Part shown: one piece after another, positions 7,734 through 16,176 of the stretch
Layout: the number at the start of each line of letters is the position of its first letter
Numbering within the stretch: position 1 is the first letter of the stretch
Assembly (NCBI GenBank): GCA_035265665.1
Contig: DATFOK010000044.1
Span: 1 to 28,689, forward strand
DNA from: DASUPK01 sp035265665
GTDB lineage: Bacteria > Actinomycetota > Thermoleophilia > Solirubrobacterales > 70-9
DNA length: 28,689 nt
Direction of reading: 5' to 3'
Position numbers and translations under genes: made by a program
The notes under the pieces: generated by a model
Seen by the model: the letters and a program-made list of their open reading frames with translations, nothing else
The model's database searches: none
Told to the model about the DNA's origin: nothing

Positions 7734-8909
7734 ATGCGCGTCCTCATCCTCGGGGGCGACGGCTATCTGGGCTGGCCGACGGCGATGCGCTTCTCCGCCG
7801 GCGGGCACGAGGTCTCCGTCGTCGACAACTTCTCCCGCCGTCGCTGGCACGAGAAGCACGGCACAGACTCACTCACTCCGATCCGTTTCCTCGAGGAGCG
7901 CATCGAGGCCTGGGGAGAGATCTCCGGCAACCAGATCGCGTCCCACATCGGCGCGATCGAGGACCCGGAGTTCCTCGAGCAGGTGATCGTCGAGACGAAG
8001 CCCGAGGCCATCGTGCACTACGGCGAGCAGCCTTCGGCCCCCTTCTCGATGGCCAGTCGCGAGCAGGCCATCGAGACGCAGTACACGAACGTGATCGGAA
8101 CGCTCAACCTCCTCTTCCTCCTTCGGGACCATGCGCCGGACTGCCACCTCGTCAAGCTCGGGACGATGGGGGAGTACGGGACGCCCAACATCGACATCGA
8201 GGAGGGCTTCATCGAGATCGAGCACAAGGGCCGCAAGGACACACTGCCCTTCCCGAAGATGCCGGGCTCGCTCTACCACCTCTCCAAGGTGCACGACTCC
8301 CACAACATCCACTTCGCCTGCCGCGTCTGGGGCCTGCGCTCGACCGACCTCAATCAGGGCGTCGTCTACGGCATCGAGACCGATGAGACCGCCCGGGACG
8401 AGCGGCTCTGCACCCGGTTCGACTACGACGAGTGGTTCGGGACGGTCCTCAACCGCTTCTGCGTGCAGGCCGTGATCGGCCACCCGCTCACGGTCTACGG
8501 CAAGGGCGGCCAGACACGCGGCTTCCTCAACCTCCGCGACACGCTCCAGTGCGTGGAGCTGGCGGTGGACAACCCGCCGGACGTGGGCGAGTACCGGGTC
8601 TTCAACCAGTTCACCGAGTCGTTCTCGGTCGCGGAGCTCGCCGAGCTCGTGCAGCGAGCAGGGGGTGAGGTCGGGCTCGAGGTCGAGATCGAGCACCTCG
8701 AGAACCCGCGCGTCGAGGCCGAGGAGCACTACTACAACCCCGTCCACACGAAGCTGCTCGACCTGGGCCTCGAGCCGAGCCACCTCGGCGATGAACTGGT
8801 CCGCTCGATGCTGAAGACGATCGAGCGCCACCGGGATCGGGTGATCGACTCGGCGATCGATCCCCGCACTCGGTGGAAGCCCGCTCAGGAGCCGGCGGGT
8901 GCGCGCTAG
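7734..8909 (+). CDS. sqdB: UDP-sulfoquinovose synthase (SqdB/SQD1 type)
   Basis: SqdB is an extended short-chain dehydrogenase that uses NAD+ and sulfite to turn UDP-glucose into UDP-sulfoquinovose, the head-group donor for sulfolipid SQDG or sulfoquinovose glycans. The 391-residue protein has GGDGYLGW at residues 7-14 (dinucleotide fold), HYGEQPSAPFSM, KLGTMGEYGTPNIDIEEG, YHLSK, DLNQGVVYG, HPLTVYGKGGQTRG and NPRVEAEEHYYN. These stretches are close to word-for-word plant SQD1. Catalytic Thr144, Tyr181 and Lys185 are one off the plant numbering I remember. ATG 7734 begins directly at the first beta strand; the frame is open further upstream but that sequence is not family-like. No sulfoquinovosyltransferase (SqdX/SqdD) is in the window. 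The divergent glycosyltransferase is a different family. Confidence 0.93.
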   Translation: MRVLILGGDGYLGWPTAMRFSAGGHEVSVVDNFSRRRWHEKHGTDSLTPIRFLEERIEAWGEISGNQIASHIGAIEDPEFLEQVIVETKPEAIVHYGEQPSAPFSMASREQAIETQYTNVIGTLNLLFLLRDHAPDCHLVKLGTMGEYGTPNIDIEEGFIEIEHKGRKDTLPFPKMPGSLYHLSKVHDSHNIHFACRVWGLRSTDLNQGVVYGIETDETARDERLCTRFDYDEWFGTVLNRFCVQAVIGHPLTVYGKGGQTRGFLNLRDTLQCVELAVDNPPDVGEYRVFNQFTESFSVAELAELVQRAGGEVGLEVEIEHLENPRVEAEEHYYNPVHTKLLDLGLEPSHLGDELVRSMLKTIERHRDRVIDSAIDPRTRWKPAQEPAGAR

Positions 8910-8936
8910 CCGCCGCGCTGAGCGACGCGCGAGCGC

Positions 8937-9545
8937 TCAATCCCCGAACGACCCGTACTTGATCTCGGCGCCGGTCCTGTAGGTGGCCATGATCACGCCG
9001 GTGGAGGAGACCTGCGAGCTCGTGACGTCCAGGCCCTCCGGGAGCGTGCCGCCGTCGAACAGTCGCTTTCCCTTGCCGAGTACGACCGGGAAGACCATCA
9101 GGCGGAACTCGTCGACGAGCCCGTGCTCGAGCAGCGTCTGAATCAGGTTCGCGCTGCCTTGCACCTGAAGCTCCGGGCCGTCTTCCTCCTTCAGCGCGCG
9201 GACGCCCTCGGGGACCTCACCCTCGATCAGTTTCGAGTTCTCCCACTCGAGATCTGTGAGCGTGGTCGAGGCCACGTGCTTGGTCGCCTTGTTCAGCGGC
9301 TCGGCGCCGGGCTCATCGCGGTGCTGCGGCCAGTAGGCCGCGAAGATCTCGTAGGTCTTCCGGCCCAGGACGAGGTCGAAGGGCTTCGACATCCACTCGC
9401 CCATCCTCTCCTGCATCTGCTCGTCCCAGTAACCGAACGACCAACCGCCGTGCTCGAAACCGCCTTCCGGATCCTCCTCCGGGCCGCCCGGCGCCTGCAT
9501 GACGCCGTCGAGGGTGATGAAACTGCTCACGATCAGCTCTCGCAT
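8937..9545 (-). CDS. Dihydrofolate reductase-fold (RibD C-terminal) family protein
   Basis: This 202-residue cytoplasmic protein begins RELIVSSFITLDGVMQAPGG and contains FDLVLGRKTYEIFAAYWP, LQVQGSANLIQTLLEHGLVDEFRLMVFPVVLGKGKRLF and a final beta strand. This is the pattern of small RibD_C/DHFR-like NADPH-dependent reductases. These are rarely true folate or riboflavin enzymes, and the substrate is unknown. ATG 9545 is chosen because AAGGAG lies 7 bases before it, the only textbook Shine-Dalgarno in the window; an upstream in-frame start at 9602 would place that site inside the gene. It is a lone leftward gene between sqdB and ilvB. The ribosome-binding context differs from its leaderless neighbours, which hints at separate origin but does not prove it. 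Confidence 0.88.
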   Translation of the reverse strand: MRELIVSSFITLDGVMQAPGGPEEDPEGGFEHGGWSFGYWDEQMQERMGEWMSKPFDLVLGRKTYEIFAAYWPQHRDEPGAEPLNKATKHVASTTLTDLEWENSKLIEGEVPEGVRALKEEDGPELQVQGSANLIQTLLEHGLVDEFRLMVFPVVLGKGKRLFDGGTLPEGLDVTSSQVSSTGVIMATYRTGAEIKYGSFGD

Positions 9546-9552
9546 CTGTTGG

Positions 9553-9558
9553 CTCCTT
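9553..9558 (-). promoter_or_regulatory. Strong Shine-Dalgarno AAGGAG deciding the start at 9545
   Basis: AAGGAG on the minus strand is 7 bases upstream of ATG 9545. It argues against the longer start at 9602. Confidence 0.75.
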
Positions 9559-9639
9559 TCCTCGGGTTGATCCAAATGACCGGACCGGGTCTCGAAACTC
9601 ATCGGGAGAGGTGGTTCGCGCCCGCCGAGGGCGCTTGGC

Positions 9640-9645
9640 TACCAT
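9640..9645 (+). promoter_or_regulatory. -10 box TACCAT for ilvB-ilvN-menF
   Basis: TACCAT ends exactly 6 bases before ATG 9652. No ribosome binding site or leader peptide fits in between, so this operon is predicted to be leaderless and not attenuated by a leader peptide. Confidence 0.55.
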
Positions 9646-9651
9646 CGGCCC

Positions 9652-11331
9652 ATGCGCGCTGCTGACGCTCTGATGGAGGCCCTCAAGGCCGAGGGCACAC
9701 AACACATCTTCGGCATTCCGGGCGGGGCGAACCTGCCGATCTACGACGCGGTCCACGACGCCGAGATCACCCACATCCAGGCGCGGCACGAGCAGGGCGC
9801 GGGCCACATGGCCGAGGGCTACGCCAAGGCGTCGGGACGGGTCGGCGTCGCCTTCGCGACCTCCGGTCCGGGCGCGACCAACCTGGTCACCCCGATCGCC
9901 GACGCGATCATGGACTCGGTTCCCACCGTCTTCATCACCGGCCAGGTCCGCACCGAGCTGATCGGCACCGACGGCTTCCAGGAGGCTGACGTGAACGGCA
10001 TCACGATGCCGGTTGTGAAGCACTCCCTCATGGTCCAGGACCCGCGCAAGATCCCCGAGTACGTCCACGCGGCGTTCCACATCGCATCCACTGGTCGCCC
10101 CGGGCCGGTGCTGGTCGACGTTCCCCAGGACCTCTCCCGCGCGGACATCGAGTACGAGCCGATCACCGAGACCCCGAACCTACCCGGCTACAAGCCCTCG
10201 ACCGAGGGCAACATCAAGCAGATTCGCCTCGCCGCCAAGGCCCTCGCCAACGCGCAGCGACCCGTGATCTACGCCGGCGGCGGAGTGGTCAACGCCAACG
10301 CCTCCGAGGAGCTGCGCGAGTTCTGCACCGCCGACAACTTCCCAGTGACATGCACGGTGATGGGCCTCGGGGCCTTCCCAGCTCCGCACGATCAGTGGCT
10401 CGGCATGCTCGGGATGCACGGAACGCGCAGCGCGAACTACTCCATGGACAACGCCGACCTGATCGTCGCGGTAGGCGCCCGATTCGACGATCGGATCACC
10501 GGCAAGCTCTCCGAGTTCGCGCCGCGCGCCAAGTTCGTCCACATCGACATCGACCCGGCCGAGATCTCCAAGAACGTCCCGGCGCACATCCCGATCGTGG
10601 GGGACGCCAAGGAGGTCCTGCCGAAGCTCACCAAGGAGTACCGCGCGACCAAGGCCGACCGGGGTCGGCTCGACGCCTGGTGGGATCAGATCCGCGCATG
10701 GCAGAAGGAGCACCCGCTCGGTTATGAGGACTCCGAGGACTCCGAGATCAAGCCTCAGCGCATGATCCAGGCGATGCACGCGGCGACCGGGGGCGACGCG
10801 ATCATCACCTCGGACGTCGGGCAGCACCAGATGTGGTGCGCGCAGTACTACGACTTCGACAAGCCGCGGCGCTGGATCAATTCCGGCGGCCTCGGGACGA
10901 TGGGCTTCGGCCTGCCCTCGGCGATCGGGGCCAAGGTGGCCTGTCCCGACGAGACAGTGGTCTGCCTCGCAGGGGACGGCAGCCTGATCATGACCTGCCA
11001 GGAGTTCGCCACCGCGGTCCGGCACGAGATCCCGGTGAAGGTCTTCCTGATGAACAACGGCTACTTCGGCATGGTCCGCCAGTGGCAGGAGCTCTTCTGG
11101 GACGGCCGCTACTCCGCCGTGGAGATGGGGCCCAGCCCGGACTGGCCGAAGCTCGCCGAGGCGTTCGGAGCCAAGGGGATGATGGTCGACGACAAGAACG
11201 AGGTCGAGGCGGCGATGGGCGAGGCGCTCGCCACCGAGGGACCGGTGCTCCTCGACGTCCGCGTCACCAAGGACGAGAACTGCTATCCGATGATCCCGGC
11301 CGGCGCCGCCGCTCGGGACATGGTGGGCTGA
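9652..11331 (+). CDS. ilvB: Acetolactate synthase, catalytic (large) subunit
   Basis: This ThDP/FAD enzyme condenses two pyruvates to acetolactate, or pyruvate with 2-oxobutyrate, at the first common step of valine, leucine and isoleucine synthesis. The 559 residues show the N-terminal pyrimidine domain with catalytic Glu47 in ARHEQGAGHMAEGYA, the SGPGATN loop, a central FAD-type domain, and the ThDP/Mg motif GDGS starting near residue 441 and running to the NNGYFGMVRQWQ segment. GGLGTMGFGLPSAIG is also typical. ATG 9652 follows a TACCAT box at 6 bases. The gene ends 1 base before ilvN, so the subunits are coupled. Confidence 0.96.
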   Translation: MRAADALMEALKAEGTQHIFGIPGGANLPIYDAVHDAEITHIQARHEQGAGHMAEGYAKASGRVGVAFATSGPGATNLVTPIADAIMDSVPTVFITGQVRTELIGTDGFQEADVNGITMPVVKHSLMVQDPRKIPEYVHAAFHIASTGRPGPVLVDVPQDLSRADIEYEPITETPNLPGYKPSTEGNIKQIRLAAKALANAQRPVIYAGGGVVNANASEELREFCTADNFPVTCTVMGLGAFPAPHDQWLGMLGMHGTRSANYSMDNADLIVAVGARFDDRITGKLSEFAPRAKFVHIDIDPAEISKNVPAHIPIVGDAKEVLPKLTKEYRATKADRGRLDAWWDQIRAWQKEHPLGYEDSEDSEIKPQRMIQAMHAATGGDAIITSDVGQHQMWCAQYYDFDKPRRWINSGGLGTMGFGLPSAIGAKVACPDETVVCLAGDGSLIMTCQEFATAVRHEIPVKVFLMNNGYFGMVRQWQELFWDGRYSAVEMGPSPDWPKLAEAFGAKGMMVDDKNEVEAAMGEALATEGPVLLDVRVTKDENCYPMIPAGAAARDMVG

Positions 11332-11332
11332 G

Positions 11333-11887
11333 ATGGAAGCTGGAACTCCGGACCTGATCAAGCTCGAGGACCTGGACGCCGCCGCGGGCGCGCTCACCGG
11401 GCGCAAGCACGTCCTCTCGATCCTGGTCGAGAACCGCCCCGGCGTTCTCGCCCGGATCGCCGGCCTCTTCAGCCGCCGCGGATTCAACATCGACACCCTC
11501 GCCGTTGGGCCGACCGAGGACCCCGAGGTATCCCGGATCACCCTTACAGTCGATGGCGGCGTCCACCCGATCGATCAGGTGACCAAGCAGCTCCACAAGC
11601 TGGTCAACGTGATCAAGATCAGGGACATGGGGCCGGGCGAGACGATCGCCCGCGAGATGGCCCTCTTCAAGGTCTCGGCCCCGATCGAGAGCCGCGCCGA
11701 GATCATGCAGTTCGCCGAGATCTTCCGGGCCAAGATCGTCGACGTCTCCCGACGCTCGCTGACCATCGAGGTCACTGGGAGCGCCGACAAGGTCGAGGCC
11801 TTCGAGCGGATGATTCGCCCACACGGGCTGATCGAGATGGTCCGCACGGGCGAGGTCGCGATCGCCCGCGCCAAGCCGGACGCCTAG
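11333..11887 (+). CDS. ilvN: Acetolactate synthase, regulatory (small) subunit
   Basis: This 184-residue regulatory subunit activates IlvB and usually gives feedback inhibition by branched-chain amino acids. An N-terminal ACT domain is clear (HVLSILVENRPGVLARIAGL then RRGFNIDTLAVGPTED, about residues 24-60), followed by the second conserved domain (EMALFKVSAPIESRAEIMQ, SADKVEAFERMIRPHGLIEMVRTG). The length fits the long IlvH/IlvN class. Its ATG is 1 base after the ilvB stop, and menF follows 8 bases after its own stop. It is therefore the middle gene of an ilvB-ilvN-menF unit. Confidence 0.95.
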   Translation: MEAGTPDLIKLEDLDAAAGALTGRKHVLSILVENRPGVLARIAGLFSRRGFNIDTLAVGPTEDPEVSRITLTVDGGVHPIDQVTKQLHKLVNVIKIRDMGPGETIAREMALFKVSAPIESRAEIMQFAEIFRAKIVDVSRRSLTIEVTGSADKVEAFERMIRPHGLIEMVRTGEVAIARAKPDA

Positions 11888-11895
11888 CCGTCCGG

Positions 11896-13305
11896 ATGGG
11901 GGTCGCGGCCGAAGCCACGGAGACGCTGCTGGCCGGCCTCGAGAGCGCGCTCTCGCGCCGGGACCCGGACCGTCCGAACCAGCTGATCTCCGCCACCGTC
12001 GAGGTCGAGGTCGAGGTGGACCCGGCAGCGATAGCCGCCGGTTCCAGGCTCGCCGCCGACCGTTGGTTCTGCTGGGAGCAACCCGATCGCGATTTCGCTC
12101 TCGCCGGGCTGGGATCCGCCGTGCAGGTGGTGAGCCGGGGGGAGGACCGCTTTGCCGACGTGGCGGAGGGATGCGCGCGCGCGATGCACGCCCGCGTAGC
12201 GGAGGAGCCGGCGGAGCTGCCCGCTGGCGCGGGCCCGTTCTGGGCAAGTGGGTTCGGTTTCTCGCCTCGCGGAGGGTCGGATCCACTCTGGTCCTCGCTG
12301 CCTCCGGCGCTTGCCGTCATGCCGGAGCTCGCGATCGCCCGGGGGCCGGAGGGCGCCTTTCTGACCGCGTCGATCCACCTCGAGCCGGGCACGGACCCCG
12401 ACGAAAGCCTCGGGCGCATCAGCGGCAGGATCGGCTCGCTGCGCGAGGCCGCACTCACGCCGGCTGACCCGCACCCGAGTGCTGCGACCCGGATCTTCGG
12501 CCGCTATCCGCCCCACCGCTATGAGCGAATCGTCGCAGCGGCCGTCGAGCGCATCCACTCCACCGCCATCGACAAGGTCGTACTCGCCCGCGAGCTGACC
12601 GTGGAGGCGCCCGCTGCGCACGATCCGGCGGCGCTGTTCGGCGCCCTCCGGGACCTCTTCCCGTCCTGCTTCTGCTTCTGCTTCGGCACCCCGGAGGCTG
12701 CCTTCCTCGGGGCGAGTCCGGAGCTGCTGGTGCGCCGCTCCGGTCCCGTCGCCGCGACCGTCGCGCTGGCCGGGACCACCTCGCGCAGCGCGGACCCCGC
12801 CGTCGACGATCACGTTGGCGAGGCGATGCTGCGCAGCCCCAAGGTCCGCGATGAGCACGGCATCGTAGTCCGGCGGATCGAGCGCACGCTCCGCCCGCAC
12901 GCGGTCTGGGTTCACCCGGAGGGGCAGCCTTTCGTGGTCAAGGTCGGCAACCTGCAGCACCTGGCCACGCCGATTCGCGCCCAGCTCGCCGAGGCGCACA
13001 GCGCCATCGAGCTAGCCGGCTTCCTGCACCCGACCCCCGCGATCGGGGGCGAGCCGAGGGCTCCCGCGCTCGAGCTGATCTCCGAGCTCGAGGGGATTGA
13101 CCGCGGCTGGTACACCGGCCCGGTCGGCTGGATGGACGCCACGGAGGACGGCGAGTACTGCGTCGGCCTGCGCTCGGCGCTGCTCCGTGACCGCGAGGCG
13201 CACCTGTTCGCCGGTTGCGGGATCGTGGCGGATTCGGATCCCGCCGCCGAGCTTCAGGAGTCCGAGCTCAAGTTCGAGGCGCTGCTGCCGCTGCTAGCTG
13301 GCTGA
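11896..13305 (+). CDS. menF: Isochorismate synthase
   Basis: This chorismate-binding enzyme isomerises chorismate to isochorismate, the entry to menaquinone synthesis. The 469-residue protein has a poorly conserved N-terminal half, then the catalytic region: Lys227 in AIDKVVLARE (the water-activating base), FLGASPELLVRR, LAGTTSRS, LHPTPAIGGEP and YTGPVGWMD. These fit MenF/EntC/DhbC better than anthranilate synthase, and the menD-A-B-C-E neighbours settle the role. It lies 8 bases after ilvN and is probably co-transcribed with ilvBN. A CFCFCF stretch encoded by three TGCTTC units near 12667 is unusual. Its last 38 bases overlap the end of convergent menD. Confidence 0.9.
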   Translation: MGVAAEATETLLAGLESALSRRDPDRPNQLISATVEVEVEVDPAAIAAGSRLAADRWFCWEQPDRDFALAGLGSAVQVVSRGEDRFADVAEGCARAMHARVAEEPAELPAGAGPFWASGFGFSPRGGSDPLWSSLPPALAVMPELAIARGPEGAFLTASIHLEPGTDPDESLGRISGRIGSLREAALTPADPHPSAATRIFGRYPPHRYERIVAAAVERIHSTAIDKVVLARELTVEAPAAHDPAALFGALRDLFPSCFCFCFGTPEAAFLGASPELLVRRSGPVAATVALAGTTSRSADPAVDDHVGEAMLRSPKVRDEHGIVVRRIERTLRPHAVWVHPEGQPFVVKVGNLQHLATPIRAQLAEAHSAIELAGFLHPTPAIGGEPRAPALELISELEGIDRGWYTGPVGWMDATEDGEYCVGLRSALLRDREAHLFAGCGIVADSDPAAELQESELKFEALLPLLAG

Positions 13306-15034
13306 GCTCGCGGTGGAGCTCCAGGTTGCGCGCCCGGTCGGTGCGGACCACGATCATCCGCGCTTCGCCGGAGAGCGCCTCGTCGAGCTCGCGCGGCGTG
13401 TCGGGGACCGTGACCGAGAGGTCGACCAGGTCCGCCGCGTCGGCGGGATCGCGGCCGGCGGGAGTCCCGAGCAGTTCCTCGAACTCGGTCTCGGGCATCG
13501 CCTCGGCCTGCGGCAGGAAGTGGAAGATGCCGCCGCCCCCGTTGTCGATCACGATCAGGCGCAGCTCCGGCGCGTGCTTTACCGCGGCCAGCCCGCCGAT
13601 GTCATGGAAGAGAGCGAGATCGCCGAGCACCGCCCAGGTGCGGCTGCCGCTGGCGGCGGTGAGCCCAGCGGCGGTGGAGACCAGCCCGTCGATGCCGTTC
13701 GCCCCGCGGTTGGAGGCGAAGCGCACGCCCTCGGGCCCCGGCCGCAGGAAGGCCTCCAGATCCCGGACCGGCATGCTCGAGGCGGTGAACACGGAGTCGC
13801 CGTCGCGCAGCGCCCGACCCAGCGCGAGCCAGACGCCCGGCTCGCTGAGCTCGTCGAGCGACTCGAGCCGCTCCTCGACCGCGTCGCGCACCGCGCGCTC
13901 GGCCTGGAGCCACCCGGCGGCGTAGGGGGATCCCTCGACAGCGGCGGATCCCGGCCGCATCCGCAAGAGGCGCTCCGTGAGCGAGCGCGACGTCGCAAGC
14001 GGCTCCGCACGGACCACGGTGGCGGCGCGTCGGGTCGGCTCGCGCCATTGTCCCGTCGGGTCGACGACGATCTGATCGAGACCCTCGATCGCGGCCAGCC
14101 ACTGACGCAGCGGCTTGCTGGTCGGTAGGTCGCCGACGCGGATCACCAGCTCGGGCTGGAGCTCCGCGGGACGCTCCCGGACGATGGCATCGTAGGCGGT
14201 GACGAGCAGCGAGCGATCGTGCGGCCCGCGACGCAGCTGGGAGGTCGGCTCGGCGAGGATCGGAAACCCGGCGGCGGCCGCGAGCTCGGCGATCGGCCCG
14301 GCCAGGCTCGGGTCGGGCTGCCGTCCAGCGACGATCAGGCCGCGCGGTGAGGACTCGATCCGCTCCGCCAGGTCGTCGAGGAGGCTCTCGCCGGCGCGCG
14401 ACCACGTGGGGGCGACCACGTGAAGCGGGGCATCGCCGCGGCCCTCGAGCGCGAGCGGGTCTGTGGCGCTCACCTGGCCCGCGACGGGCACGGGGGCGAG
14501 GGGCTCCCGCCAGGGCACGTTCAGGTGCACGGGCCCTGGCCGTGGGTCACCCAGAGCGGCGGCGTAGGCCCGGCATGCGACCGAGCGAAAGTGGAGCAAT
14601 CCATCGTCGTCGGCCTCGTGCGTCCCGACCTCGCAGAACCAGCGCACCGCCTCGCCGTAGAGCTTGAGCTGGTCGATGGTCTGGCCGGCGCCGATGTCGC
14701 GGAGCTCAGGCGGCCGATCGGCCGTGAGCACGATCAGCGGGACGGCCGCCTCATCGGCCTCGACGACGGCGGGGTGGAGGTTCGCCGCGGCCGAGCCCGA
14801 GGTGCAGAGCACGGCCGCCGGGATGCCGGTGGCGAGGGCCGTGCCGAGAGCGAAGAACCCGGCACTGCGCTCGTCGAGGATCACCGCCACCTCGATCGCG
14901 GGCTGCCGCCAGAGGGCGACCGCGAGGGGAGTGGAGCGCGAGCCGGGGGATAGCACCGCCCGGCGGACGCCGCTGCGGGCCAGCTCCTCGACCATCGCCG
15001 AGGCGAGGGCCGTGTTGCGGTTGGTCGTGTCCAC
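13268..15034 (-). CDS. menD: SEPHCHC synthase (menaquinone biosynthesis)
   Basis: MenD is a ThDP enzyme that adds a 2-oxoglutarate-derived succinyl semialdehyde unit to isochorismate. The 588 residues include LSPGSRSTPLAVAL, catalytic Glu55 in ILDERSAGFFALG (same number as E. coli MenD), TSGSAAANLHPAVVEA, TADRPPELRDIGAGQTI, and the C-terminal cofactor region LGDLALFHDIGGL and VIDNGGGGIFHFLPQ. The start is GTG 15034; no Shine-Dalgarno is seen, but TACCGT lies 9 bases before it. It follows menC with 17 bases between. Its stop lies 38 bases inside the end of menF on the opposite strand. Confidence 0.95.
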   Translation of the reverse strand: MDTTNRNTALASAMVEELARSGVRRAVLSPGSRSTPLAVALWRQPAIEVAVILDERSAGFFALGTALATGIPAAVLCTSGSAAANLHPAVVEADEAAVPLIVLTADRPPELRDIGAGQTIDQLKLYGEAVRWFCEVGTHEADDDGLLHFRSVACRAYAAALGDPRPGPVHLNVPWREPLAPVPVAGQVSATDPLALEGRGDAPLHVVAPTWSRAGESLLDDLAERIESSPRGLIVAGRQPDPSLAGPIAELAAAAGFPILAEPTSQLRRGPHDRSLLVTAYDAIVRERPAELQPELVIRVGDLPTSKPLRQWLAAIEGLDQIVVDPTGQWREPTRRAATVVRAEPLATSRSLTERLLRMRPGSAAVEGSPYAAGWLQAERAVRDAVEERLESLDELSEPGVWLALGRALRDGDSVFTASSMPVRDLEAFLRPGPEGVRFASNRGANGIDGLVSTAAGLTAASGSRTWAVLGDLALFHDIGGLAAVKHAPELRLIVIDNGGGGIFHFLPQAEAMPETEFEELLGTPAGRDPADAADLVDLSVTVPDTPRELDEALSGEARMIVVRTDRARNLELHRELSQLAAAAAPRT

Positions 15035-15043
15035 CGTCGCCGA

Positions 15044-15049
15044 ACGGTA
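15044..15049 (-). promoter_or_regulatory. Possible -10 box TACCGT for menD
   Basis: TACCGT on the minus strand is 9 bases before GTG 15034, in the 17-base gap after menC. It may give menD its own leaderless transcript in addition to read-through from menC. Confidence 0.35.
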
Positions 15050-15051
15050 GT

Positions 15052-16134
15052 TCAGTCGAGGCGGCGGGCCGCAAGGGCCTCTTCGTCGATCTCGACGCCG
15101 AGGCCGGGGCGGTCGTCCAGATGGAGCTCGCCGCGCTCCACGGACGCTCCCTTCCCGACCGTGGTCGAGAAGAGCCTCTCGGTGGCGAGCCCGTGTGCGA
15201 TGCCGGCGTCGCCGCCTCGCGAGCGAAGTGCCTGCACGGCATGAGCGGCCGCGGTGATCCCAACCGGGCCCTCAAGCGAGCTCGACAGATACGACGGCAT
15301 CGTCTCCGCGATCTCGAGCGTCGCGCCGAGACCGCCGACCTTCGCCACCTTGACGGCGGCCACGTCGCAGGCGCCCAGCTCCCGGGCACGGCGCGCGTCG
15401 AAGGGGGAGACCAGGCTCTCGTCGGCTGCGACCCGGACCTGCACCCGGCCCCGCAGGTCCACCATCTGCTCGAAGGTGCCCACCGGCTGCTCGGCGAGCT
15501 CGATCCGGTGGCGGGCGAGCGCCTCGAGCCGGTCGGCGGCCTCGTCCACGCTCCAGGCGCCGTTCGCGTCGACGCGGATAGCGATCTCGTCCCCAAGTGT
15601 CTGCCGGACCGTGGCGACCCGTGTCACATCCCCTGCCAGCCCAACTTTGAGCTTGAAGGTGCGGAAGCCCTCGGCCGCCCAGTCTCGCGCCAGCACACGA
15701 GTAGTCGAAGGATTCGCGGCCGGAAGAGTCGCGTTGCAGGTAACCGGCGCGGCTTCTGCCGCGCCGAGCAATCGCCAGACCGAGTCGCCGGTGGCGCGCC
15801 CTACCAGGTCATGCAACGCGATGTCAACGGCGGCGACGGCCTGCGGCGACGCCCCGCGATTGCGACACCGGGCGATCGCCGACCAGATCCTCTTCGGGTC
15901 GACCTCGCCCTCGAGCAGTCCGGGCCAGCAGCGATCTCGGATCTCAGTGGCGATCTGGTCGATGCCGACGCCACCACGGAGGGAGAGGGCGGCGGTCTCA
16001 CCCCAGCCCTCGACGCCCTCGCCGCGGATCCGGACAAGGATCAGCTTTCGCTCGTGCAGCTCCCCCCGAGCCGTGATGTAGGGCTCACGAAACGGCAGGG
16101 AGTAGGGGATGACCTCGAGCTGCTCCAGTTGCAC
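15052..16134 (-). CDS. menC: o-Succinylbenzoate synthase (enolase superfamily)
   Basis: MenC dehydrates SHCHC to o-succinylbenzoate. The 360-residue protein has an N-terminal capping domain and a barrel with the muconate-lactonizing-enzyme residues in order: KLK (Lys161/Lys163), metal ligands Asp189 (RVDANGAW), Glu215 (LAEQPV) and Asp238 (AADES), and Lys262 (AAVKVAK). The same fold serves dipeptide epimerases and N-acylamino acid racemases, so the call relies partly on the adjacent men genes. The start is GTG 16134 with a TACGAT box exactly 6 bases upstream. It begins its own unit rather than following menA directly, because a degraded gene lies between them. Confidence 0.88.
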   Translation of the reverse strand: MQLEQLEVIPYSLPFREPYITARGELHERKLILVRIRGEGVEGWGETAALSLRGGVGIDQIATEIRDRCWPGLLEGEVDPKRIWSAIARCRNRGASPQAVAAVDIALHDLVGRATGDSVWRLLGAAEAAPVTCNATLPAANPSTTRVLARDWAAEGFRTFKLKVGLAGDVTRVATVRQTLGDEIAIRVDANGAWSVDEAADRLEALARHRIELAEQPVGTFEQMVDLRGRVQVRVAADESLVSPFDARRARELGACDVAAVKVAKVGGLGATLEIAETMPSYLSSSLEGPVGITAAAHAVQALRSRGGDAGIAHGLATERLFSTTVGKGASVERGELHLDDRPGLGVEIDEEALAARRLD

Positions 16135-16140
16135 CCACCG

Positions 16141-16146
16141 ATCGTA
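16141..16146 (-). promoter_or_regulatory. -10 box TACGAT for menC-menD
   Basis: TACGAT on the minus strand ends exactly 6 bases before GTG 16134, the same spacing as at ilvB, menB and the quinone reductase gene. Confidence 0.5.
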
Positions 16147-16176
16147 TGTGCGCGACCGAGCGGCCCGGGTCGCGTC

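Noticed and set aside
8916..8938. GC-rich inverted repeat between sqdB and the convergent reductase
   Set aside because: The stem is imperfect and has no T-tract; too weak to call a terminator.
12074..12085. Third match to the GGAGCAACCCG arm of the repeated hairpin
   Set aside because: It lies inside menF coding sequence, without the partner arm or T-tract; chance match.
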